A stretch of DNA of 13,450 nucleotides from Hyphomicrobiaceae bacterium UBA4118 (lineage in GTDB: Bacteria; Pseudomonadota; Alphaproteobacteria; Rhizobiales; Methyloligellaceae). The notes below the pieces were generated by a model. The model did no database searches. It saw only the letters and a program-made list of their open reading frames with translations, and was not told where the DNA came from. The position numbers were made by a program, and so were the translations under genes. The DNA is taken from the NCBI GenBank assembly GCA_002383105.1, contig DFXC01000022.1, positions 1-13,450 on the forward strand, written 5' to 3'. Numbering within the stretch: position 1 is the first letter of the stretch; each line of letters opens with the position of its first letter. Below are positions 7,013 to 13,450 of this stretch, piece after piece.

Positions 7013-9481
7013 ATGGCGCTCTACGACGCGTTCATTTCCTACAGCCACGCCAAGGATAAGGCGATCGCCTCGGCACTCCAGTCCGTGGTGCAAAAGCTCG
7101 GCAAGCCTTGGTATCGACGGCGCTCTTTACGCGCGTTCCGCGACGACACGAGCCTTTCGGCCACGCCGAGCCTATGGCCGTCGATCGAGCAGGCGCTCGG
7201 CAACTCCCGTTTCCTGATCCTGCTCGCCTCGCCCGAAGCAGCCGTTTCTCCTTGGGTAGACAAAGAGGTCGCCTATTGGCTGGAGCACAAAAGCGCCAAC
7301 ACGCTGCTGATCGCGCTGACCGGCGGCGACCTCGCTTGGGACACTAGCAGGGGTGGCTTCTCGTTCGGGAGCAGCACTCCGCTCCCACCTTCGCTGCAGG
7401 GAAGGCTTGAAAGCGAGCCGAAATGGGTCGATTTGCGGGCCTACCGTGACGGCGCCAACCCGCGGGATTCCAAATTCGCCGAGCTCGCCGCCGACTTTGC
7501 CGCCGCCGTGCACGGCGTGCCGAAGGAGGATCTGCTGTCGCGGGAGCTTCGGCAACAGCGCAAAGCCCTCACCCTTGCCTGGTCGGCAGCGGCATCGCTA
7601 CTGGTTCTCGCCGGAGCGGCCGTCTGGCAATGGAAGACGGCCGCCGACCAACGCGACCGGGCTGAACGCACGCTTGCCGCCGCGACCGAGGCGGCCAACG
7701 GCATGATCTTCGAGCTTGCCAACGAATTCCGCGACCGCACGGGGATGCCCATCGATCTCGTGCGCAAAATCCTCGACCGCGCGCAGAACCTGCAACAGAA
7801 GCTGACCGCTTCCGGCGAGACCGCGCCGGAATTGCGATACAGCGAGGTCGTGGCGCTGCTTTCGCTCGTGGATACGCTATTGACGCAAGGCGATACGGAG
7901 AAGGCAGGCCAGACGGCGGAGCGGGCGCGGGCGATTGCGGCCGATCTCGTGGCAATCGACAGCGCGCATCCGCAGTTCCAGGCGATCCTGGCGCAGAGCT
8001 ACCACGCGATCGGCTCGACCCAGTTTCAAGCAGGACGCCGCGACGAGGCGCTCGTCACGCTGCAAAAGAGCCTGGATATCGACGAGAAGTTGGCAATTGC
8101 CTATCCCGACGACACGGACCGCCAGCGGCAGCCTGCTGTCGACTACGACACGATCGGCTACATGCTGCTGGTCACCGGCAAGAGCGAGGAGGCGCTCGAC
8201 ACCTACCGGAAGGCGCTTGCCATCACTGAGAAGCTCGCGGCCGCAGAGCCCGACACTCTCAGCCGGCAATACGATCTGTCCATCATTCACAACAAGATCG
8301 GCGACGTGCAGCTTGCGGTCGGCGAACGCGACCAGGCGCTTGCGACCTACCAGAAAGCGCTGTCTCTGACCGAGGCCATCGTTGGCCGCGATGCCGACAA
8401 TGCGAGCTTTCAGGAACATCTCACCGTGTGTCAAATCAATGTGGGGGACGTCCTGGTCAGGCTCGGACGCTACCAGGACGCCCTTCTGCTTTACCGCAAG
8501 AGCCTGGATCTTCGCACCAAGCTCGCGCCCGCAGATCCCGGCAACGCTCAGCGCCAGCGGGACGTCGCCGCCAATGACGAGCGGATCGGCAACGCCGAGG
8601 CGGCGACCGGAAATCTGCAAGGCGCTTATGACGCCTACCAGGATTCCCTCGCCATTATCGACAAAGTGGCGGCCGCCGATCCCAGCAATGCCCAGCGGCA
8701 ACGCGAGCGCGGCATCGCGCGAGAGAAGATCGGCGACGTTCTGCTTGCGGCAGGACAGGCCGACAAGGCGGTCGAGGCATATCGTGCGAGCCTCGAGATC
8801 CGTGAGAAGCTCCTCGCCGAGGATCCGAGCAATACGATGTGGCTGCGGGACGCTGCCGTGTTACGGGAGAAGACGGGCGCCGCGCTCAGCGCCACTTCGC
8901 AACACGACGAGGCAATCGCTCTCTACCACAAGAGCATCGCAGCGCGCGAGACGCTGATCGCGACGGACCCGAAGAATGTCGATTGGCAAACCGAGCTTGC
9001 ATCCTGTTATGTGAATTTCGGCGACGCGCTGAAGGATGCCGGCCAGACCGATGCGGCACTCGAAAACTACCGCAAAGGTCTCGCCCTCGCGACGAAGCCC
9101 GGCAGCGGCGAGGATTTTGCCTGGATGGAGATTAAAGGGATGGCCGACGCGCGGATCGGCGACGCTTTGCTCGCGGAGGAAAAGCGGGAGGAGGCGCTCG
9201 CCTCCTATCACGAAAGCTTAGCGACGCGGGAACGGCTTACCATGATCAATCCGGTCGATTCCAAGTGGCGTCTCGATCTCTTCATGAGTCTCGTGAAATT
9301 GGCGGAAGCGGGCGATACGCCGCGGGCGCAATATGGCCGCGCGCTTACGATCCTGCGGGCGCTCGACGCCGACGGATCTCTGAACGATCGGCAGAAGGGC
9401 TGGATCGAGATGATCGAACAACGTATCGCCGCCCTCCCGGGGGAGCCATCCGCGAGCAATTCCAGCGGAGCCGCGCCTTGA
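7013..9481 (+). CDS. TIR domain - transmembrane - TPR repeat protein
   Basis: An 822-residue accessory protein. Residues 3-100 are a TIR domain: YDAFISYSHAKDK (4-16), the BB-loop-like RDDTSL (43-48), FLILLASP (67-74) and SPWVDKEVAYWL (79-90), where Glu85 fits the catalytic Glu of NAD-cleaving TIRs. A hydrophobic segment (about 187-206) is flanked by basic residues on the N-terminal side, suggesting a cytoplasmic TIR and an exported C-terminal part. From about 287 to 760 lie ten TPR-like units. Units beginning at 380, 428, 476, 524, 572, 620 and 668 are spaced exactly 48 residues apart, with a consensus like IGDVLLAxGxxDxALxxYRKSL. The start ATG at 7013 is chosen because TIR begins at once; an ATG at 6974 in frame has no ribosome site. 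TIR proteins act in bacterial antiphage defence, signalling or virulence; which applies here is unknown. It sits alone between yidC and engB. Confidence 0.9.
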   Translation: MALYDAFISYSHAKDKAIASALQSVVQKLGKPWYRRRSLRAFRDDTSLSATPSLWPSIEQALGNSRFLILLASPEAAVSPWVDKEVAYWLEHKSANTLLIALTGGDLAWDTSRGGFSFGSSTPLPPSLQGRLESEPKWVDLRAYRDGANPRDSKFAELAADFAAAVHGVPKEDLLSRELRQQRKALTLAWSAAASLLVLAGAAVWQWKTAADQRDRAERTLAAATEAANGMIFELANEFRDRTGMPIDLVRKILDRAQNLQQKLTASGETAPELRYSEVVALLSLVDTLLTQGDTEKAGQTAERARAIAADLVAIDSAHPQFQAILAQSYHAIGSTQFQAGRRDEALVTLQKSLDIDEKLAIAYPDDTDRQRQPAVDYDTIGYMLLVTGKSEEALDTYRKALAITEKLAAAEPDTLSRQYDLSIIHNKIGDVQLAVGERDQALATYQKALSLTEAIVGRDADNASFQEHLTVCQINVGDVLVRLGRYQDALLLYRKSLDLRTKLAPADPGNAQRQRDVAANDERIGNAEAATGNLQGAYDAYQDSLAIIDKVAAADPSNAQRQRERGIAREKIGDVLLAAGQADKAVEAYRASLEIREKLLAEDPSNTMWLRDAAVLREKTGAALSATSQHDEAIALYHKSIAARETLIATDPKNVDWQTELASCYVNFGDALKDAGQTDAALENYRKGLALATKPGSGEDFAWMEIKGMADARIGDALLAEEKREEALASYHESLATRERLTMINPVDSKWRLDLFMSLVKLAEAGDTPRAQYGRALTILRALDADGSLNDRQKGWIEMIEQRIAALPGEPSASNSSGAAP
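8153..9292 (+). repeat. Coding repeat array, 144-bp (48-codon) period
   Basis: Within the TIR gene, seven consecutive unit starts are exactly 144 bp apart (8150, 8294, 8438, 8582, 8726, 8870, 9014), and a further unit begins 138 bp on. Some units are still close at the DNA level: AAGATCGGCGACGT recurs at about 8295 and 8727, both followed shortly by GCTTGCGG. This suggests growth by internal duplication rather than only protein-level convergence. Each unit encodes a TPR helix pair plus an extra segment of about 14 residues rich in DPxNxxxQR. Confidence 0.75.
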
Positions 9482-9518
9482 TCGCTCTCCCTAGGTCTTC
9501 GGGGGGTCCCAGGCCGTG

Positions 9519-10178
9519 ATGGCGATGGCGGATGTCGGCGAGGCCGACCTCGCCCGGGGCGAGGCTTTGTTCAAAGGGCCATGCACCTTCGTCAAAGGCG
9601 TGGTCAAGATCGACGGCCTGCCACAGGACGGGCGACCTGAGGTGGCCTTTGCCGGCCGCTCCAATGTCGGCAAATCGAGCCTGATCAACGCGCTCACCGG
9701 GCGGACGAGCCTCGCCCGCGTCTCGGTCACGCCGGGACGGACGCGCGAGCTCAATTTCTTCACCTTGGGAAAGGACGCAGTCCTCTATCTCGTCGACATG
9801 CCGGGCTATGGCTATGCGCGGGCCTCGAAGTCGGAGATCAAGGGCTGGACGCGGCTGATCCGCGACTATCTCAAAGGGCGCCGCGAGCTGAAGCGCGTGT
9901 TCCTGCTGATCGACGCCCGCCACGGCATCAAGCCTAACGATGAGGAAACCATGACGGCGATGGACGAGGCGGCCGTGTCCTATCAGGTGGTGCTGACCAA
10001 GGCCGACAAGCCCAAAGCCGCGGAGCTTGAGGCGATCAAAGCCAAAGTGGCCGAAAAGCTTGCCAAGCACCCGGCGGCTTATCCTCAAGTGCTCACCACC
10101 TCGGCCCGCCTGGGCTCAGGCATCCCCGAGCTCCGCGCCGCCGTCGCCTTGCTCGCACCAAACGGCGTTGTGCCTTGA
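9519..10178 (+). CDS. engB: Ribosome biogenesis GTPase EngB (YihA/YsxC)
   Basis: A 219-residue small GTPase of the TrmE-Era-EngA-EngB family, needed for late large-subunit assembly in well-studied bacteria. All nucleotide-binding motifs are visible: G1 GRSNVGKSS (46-54), the G2 threonine in TPGRT (71-75), G3 DMPGYG (93-98), G4 TKAD (160-163) and a G5 TSA near the C-terminus. The N-terminal FKGPCTFVKGVVKIDGLP fits the alphaproteobacterial form. Start choice is loose: GTG 9516, ATG 9519 and ATG 9525 are in frame. I use 9519, with G-rich sequence around 9501-9506 upstream. It starts 37 bp after the TIR gene and would normally follow yidC directly. Confidence 0.96.
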   Translation: MAMADVGEADLARGEALFKGPCTFVKGVVKIDGLPQDGRPEVAFAGRSNVGKSSLINALTGRTSLARVSVTPGRTRELNFFTLGKDAVLYLVDMPGYGYARASKSEIKGWTRLIRDYLKGRRELKRVFLLIDARHGIKPNDEETMTAMDEAAVSYQVVLTKADKPKAAELEAIKAKVAEKLAKHPAAYPQVLTTSARLGSGIPELRAAVALLAPNGVVP

Positions 10179-10203
10179 GCCATAGCGCCGCTATAAGGCG
10201 ATC

Positions 10204-11202
10204 GTGGCCAAGAGCAAATCATCCCCGGTAAAGTCCAAGGAACGGCCTGCGCCGAAGCCGGCGCGCGCGCCGAGCGCGGCCGAGGTGATTGCCTCGGTGC
10301 ATGCCAAGGCGAAGGTGCTGTCTGAGGCGCTCCCCTTCATGCAGCGCTACGACAGCGCCACGGTGGTAGTGAAATATGGCGGCCACGCCATGGGCGACCC
10401 TGCGCTCGCCGCCGACTTCGCCCGCGATATCGTGCTCATCAAGCAGGCCGGCGTGAACCCCATCGTGGTGCATGGCGGCGGCCCGCAGATCGGCTCCCTG
10501 CTCGAACGGCTCAATATCAGGAGCGAGTTCAAGGGGGGCTTGCGCGTCACCGATAGGGCAACCGTCGAGGTGGTCGAGATGGTGCTCGCCGGCTCCGTCA
10601 ACAAGGAGATCGTCACCGCCATCAACGCCCAAGGCGGCAAGGCGGTCGGCATCTCGGGCAAGGACGCCAATCTGATGCGGGCGAGGCGGCTCGAGCGCCG
10701 CTGGACAGATCCCGACTCAAATATCGAGGAGATCCTCGATCTCGGCTTCGTCGGCGATCCGTCCTCGGTCGATCCCCATATCATCGACGTGATCATCCAT
10801 TCCGACCTGATCCCGGTGGTGGCGCCGATCGGGGTCGGGCCTGACGGCGAGACGCTCAACATCAATGCCGACACTTTTGCCGCCGCGCTCGCCTCGGCCA
10901 TGAAGGCGAAGCGGCTGTTGCTGCTCACCGACGTCGAAGGCGTGCTCGACAAAGAGGGCAACCTGATCAAGTCGCTGACGACGGCCGAGGCCGAGGCCCT
11001 GATCGAGGATGGCACGATCTCCGGCGGCATGATCCCCAAGATCGAGAGCTGCATGGATGTCATCGCGGAAGGTGTCGAAGGCGTGGTGATCATCAACGGC
11101 CGCGTGCCTCACGCGGTCCTGCTCGAGCTGTTCACCGAGCATGGTGCGGGCACATTGATTGAGCGGCGGAGGCGGAAGAGCTCCGCGAAGGTGCCGCGAT
11201 GA
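10204..11202 (+). CDS. argB: Acetylglutamate kinase
   Basis: A 332-residue amino-acid kinase that phosphorylates N-acetyl-L-glutamate, the second step of arginine synthesis. Motifs: the ATP/substrate-site KYGGHAM with Lys57, the glycine loop GGGPQI (91-96), [12 protein letters not shown] (219-230) and GGMIPKI (274-280). The helix preceding the core (about 25-50, [20 protein letters not shown]) matches the N-terminal helix found in arginine-inhibited hexameric kinases, so feedback control is likely by family knowledge. The first 24 residues are a Lys/Pro/Ala-rich tail of unknown use. The start is GTG at 10204 with AAGG 6 bases upstream; a start further in cannot be excluded. The stop overlaps the next gene by 4 bp (ATGA). 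Confidence 0.97.
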   Translation: MAKSKSSPVKSKERPAPKPARAPSAAEVIASVHAKAKVLSEALPFMQRYDSATVVVKYGGHAMGDPALAADFARDIVLIKQAGVNPIVVHGGGPQIGSLLERLNIRSEFKGGLRVTDRATVEVVEMVLAGSVNKEIVTAINAQGGKAVGISGKDANLMRARRLERRWTDPDSNIEEILDLGFVGDPSSVDPHIIDVIIHSDLIPVVAPIGVGPDGETLNINADTFAAALASAMKAKRLLLLTDVEGVLDKEGNLIKSLTTAEAEALIEDGTISGGMIPKIESCMDVIAEGVEGVVIINGRVPHAVLLELFTEHGAGTLIERRRRKSSAKVPR

Positions 11203-11954
11203 TCGAAAGGCCCGGCGGTTTCGATCAGGTCGAGGCGTGGGTGTTCGATCTCGACAACACGCTCTACCCCGCCGACTGCAATCTCTTCGCCCAGATCGAC
11301 CGGCGCATGGGGGAGTTCATCGCTAACAGCTTCGGCATCCCGCTCGAAGAGGCGCAGATTTTACGCGAGACCTATTACTACGAGCACGGCACCACCCTTG
11401 CCGGGCTGGTGCGGCTGCACGGCGTATCGCCCCACGCCTTCCTCGACTATGTCCACGACATCGACCTTGGCGCGGTGGCCGCCTCGCCTGAGCTTGCGGC
11501 GGCGATGGATGGGCTGCCCGGGCGGAAATTCGTGTTCACCAACGGCTCGCGCAAGCACGCGGAGGCCGTGGCGGCGCGGCTCGGCGTGCTCGACCGCTTC
11601 GAGGACATCTTCGACATTCATGCGCTCGAGTACATCCACCCGAAGCCTTCGCGCGAAGCCTATGAGCGCTTCGTCAAGGCCAATGGCGTCGTCCTGCACC
11701 ACGCCGCCATGTTCGACGATCTGCCGCATAATCTCGAGACCGCGCATAGGCTCGGCATGACGACGGTGCTGGTGGACGGGATGACTGATCACCCCGAGCA
11801 TCAGGCGATCGCCGGCTGGACCGAGCTTCCCGCCCACATCCACCACCGGACCGATGCGCTCGCGCCATTCCTTGCTGCGGTCGGGGCGGCGCTCGCCCAA
11901 GAGAAAGACCGCTCGTCAGCGGCGCCCCTGCAAGCGCAATTCTGCCTCACCTGA
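11199..11954 (+). CDS. HAD-family hydrolase, pyrimidine 5'-nucleotidase-like
   Basis: A 251-residue HAD phosphatase of the pyrimidine 5'-nucleotidase (Sdt1-like) group. Motif I is FDLDNTLYP, with Asp17 as nucleophile and Asp19 as acid/base. Motif II is FTNGS (113-117), motif III is Lys149 in HPKPS, and motif IV is FDDLPHNL with Asp173/Asp174. A helical cap lies between motifs I and II (about 28-95). The substrate is inferred only from family resemblance. Its ATG overlaps the argB stop as ATGA, so translation is probably coupled, and dapD starts 11 bp after its stop. The last 20 residues (Gln/Ser/Ala-rich) lie beyond the HAD fold. Confidence 0.9.
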   Translation: MIERPGGFDQVEAWVFDLDNTLYPADCNLFAQIDRRMGEFIANSFGIPLEEAQILRETYYYEHGTTLAGLVRLHGVSPHAFLDYVHDIDLGAVAASPELAAAMDGLPGRKFVFTNGSRKHAEAVAARLGVLDRFEDIFDIHALEYIHPKPSREAYERFVKANGVVLHHAAMFDDLPHNLETAHRLGMTTVLVDGMTDHPEHQAIAGWTELPAHIHHRTDALAPFLAAVGAALAQEKDRSSAAPLQAQFCLT

Positions 11955-11965
11955 CGGGCCCCGCC

Positions 11966-12808
<843 letters not shown>

Positions 12809-12839
12809 CCTCCTGCACGCAACGTCCGATCTTCGGGGC

Positions 12840-13067
12840 ATGACACGCTCCTTGACGATCGACGCTCGTTGGGACACGGAGGCCCGCGTCTGGCTCGCCA
12901 CCAGCGCCGACGTGCCAGGCCTCGTCGTGGAGGCCGATAGCTGGCCGACCATGATCGAGGAGGTCCGGCTTGTGCTTCCCGACTTGCTCGAATTGTCGGA
13001 CAAGCGCGTTGGCAAGCTTTCCCTCACCTTCAAGGCTGAGGAGCATCTCGACCTTGCCAGCTCCTAA
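12840..13067 (+). CDS. hicB: HicB-like antitoxin (DUF1902 type)
   Basis: A 75-residue protein with the partial RNase H-like fold of HicB antitoxins. WDTEARVWLATSADVPGLVVEA (11-32) is the characteristic strand pattern, followed by the helix SWPTMIEEVRLVLPDLLEL. It resembles the DUF1902 subgroup, which lacks a long C-terminal DNA-binding domain, so how it represses is unclear. It should bind and neutralise the HicA encoded next to it. The start ATG at 12840 is only 31 bases after the dapD stop and has no good ribosome site; in-frame codons further up would run into dapD. A TTGACC lies exactly over the dapD stop (12805-12810) but the -10 candidate GATCTT is poor. Its TAATG junction with hicA overlaps by one base, so the two are translationally coupled. 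Confidence 0.85.
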   Translation: MTRSLTIDARWDTEARVWLATSADVPGLVVEADSWPTMIEEVRLVLPDLLELSDKRVGKLSLTFKAEEHLDLASS

Positions 13068-13261
13068 TGGCCGATTTCTATCGCGATCTCGTTGCCATCC
13101 TCCGCGAACATGGTTGCAAACTGGTGCGTCAGGGAAAAGGCAGCCACGAGATCTGGTTCAGTCCCGTCAATGAGCGTTACGTCACCGTTCCGCGTTCGAC
13201 CAAGTCACGCCACACGGCCAATGAGGTGCTTAAACAGGCGGGTCTGCCAAAGGCATTTTAA
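13067..13261 (+). CDS. hicA: HicA-like mRNA interferase toxin
   Basis: A 64-residue toxin with the small double-stranded RNA-binding-like fold of HicA. The family motif GKGSHEIW (23-30) carries the catalytic-type His27. It is preceded by the helix FYRDLVAILREHGCKLVRQ and followed by VTVPRSTKSRHTANEVLKQAGL, the standard HicA ending. HicA toxins cleave mRNA when free of HicB. The order here is antitoxin first, the reverse of E. coli hicAB but common with short HicB partners. The ATG overlaps the hicB stop by one base. The stop TAA is followed after one base by the relic copy of the dapD 3' end. Confidence 0.9.
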   Translation: MADFYRDLVAILREHGCKLVRQGKGSHEIWFSPVNERYVTVPRSTKSRHTANEVLKQAGLPKAF

Positions 13262-13262
13262 T

Positions 13263-13316
13263 CGTCGATGAGCGCACCCGCGCTAAGACCTCGATCAACG
13301 AGTGCTCAGGGATTGA
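13263..13316 (+). repeat. Direct repeat, right copy (dapD 3' relic)
   Basis: A 54-base near-copy of the dapD end. One base is missing in the GAGCTGCTC stretch, which would break the reading frame, so it is non-coding debris. It probably marks the right border of the insertion that brought hicBA, or the original dapD end displaced by it. Confidence 0.95.
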
Positions 13317-13330
13317 GGCGGGAAACCGCC
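13317..13330 (+). other. GAAA-tetraloop hairpin
   Basis: GGCGG-GAAA-CCGCC forms a 5-bp GC stem closed by a GNRA tetraloop, starting immediately after the relic dapD stop codon. No T-run follows, so it is not a typical intrinsic terminator. It may be the hairpin that once stood just behind dapD, or part of the leader of the next gene. Confidence 0.55.
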
Positions 13331-13349
13331 GGAGGGGCAAAGAGAGCCT

Positions 13350-13450
13350 TTGAACACTGCCGCTGTCGGCGCCGTCTTCGCGGCCTCCGTGCTCATGTTC
13401 TGGCTGTTCGTCGAGATCGGCTTCCTCAAGGGGACCCAAGGCCCGAATCG
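13350..13450 (+). CDS. Probable start of a small membrane protein gene (partial)
   Basis: From a TTG at 13350 the frame stays open to the window edge (33 full codons). It encodes NTAAVGAVFAASVLMFWLFV, a likely membrane helix, then EIGFLKGTQGPNR. GGAGGGG at 13331-13337 is somewhat far upstream and AGAGAG at 13341-13346 is close, so the start is uncertain; an in-frame ATG lies 15 codons in. I do not recognise the family from this fragment. The gene continues beyond the window. Confidence 0.45.
   Translation, partial: MNTAAVGAVFAASVLMFWLFVEIGFLKGTQGPN

Noticed and set aside
8150..9292. CRISPR array as an explanation for the regular 144-bp spacing
   Set aside because: The periodicity is in an open coding frame with protein-level TPR conservation; there are no short identical repeats with unique spacers.
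10182..10197. Short palindrome ATAGCGCCGCTAT and a TATAAG before argB, as a separate argB promoter
   Set aside because: The only -35 candidate at a usable distance (TTGTGC) is poor, and the -10 would place the transcript start on the argB start codon; readthrough from engB is simpler.

Overview
The window is high-GC bacterial DNA whose gene content and protein families point to an alphaproteobacterium, most likely of the Hyphomicrobiales (Rhizobiales). The main support is the run rpmH, rnpA, yidC, engB, argB, HAD phosphatase, dapD, together with the alphaproteobacterial style of YidC, ArgB and DapD. No species assignment is possible from the sequence alone.

Left part (1-3976, all on the minus strand): the 5' end of a tRNA, probably tRNA-Arg, is cut by the window edge. 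Reading against the coordinates, a small VTT/DedA-like (TVP38/TMEM64) membrane protein is followed 29 bp later by a FAD/NAD(P) disulfide oxidoreductase of the mercuric reductase/lipoamide dehydrogenase family, and then by a membrane-bound sensor histidine kinase. The oxidoreductase has Tyr where lipoamide dehydrogenases carry the catalytic His. No response regulator gene is visible.

Centre and right (4284-12808, all on the plus strand): a clear sigma70-type promoter precedes rpmH (TTG start) and rnpA (GTG start). These are followed by yidC, engB, argB (N-acetylglutamate kinase), a HAD pyrimidine 5'-nucleotidase-like phosphatase overlapping argB by 4 bp, and dapD. This is a housekeeping cluster for ribosome and tRNA maturation, membrane protein insertion, ribosome assembly, and arginine and lysine biosynthesis. 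It is interrupted between yidC and engB by a large accessory gene (7013-9481). The encoded 822-residue protein has an N-terminal TIR domain with a candidate catalytic Glu, one membrane segment, and a long array of TPR-like repeats with a strict 48-residue period. Its predicted layout is receptor-like and it is the best candidate here for an undescribed signalling or immune protein.

Right end (12809-13450): a compact hicB-hicA toxin-antitoxin pair sits directly behind dapD. It is bracketed by a roughly 55-bp direct repeat: the last 17 codons and stop of dapD recur after hicA as a non-coding relic with one substitution and one deletion. This looks like the scar of an insertion at the dapD 3' end. 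A GAAA-tetraloop hairpin and the probable start of another small membrane protein gene follow before the window ends.
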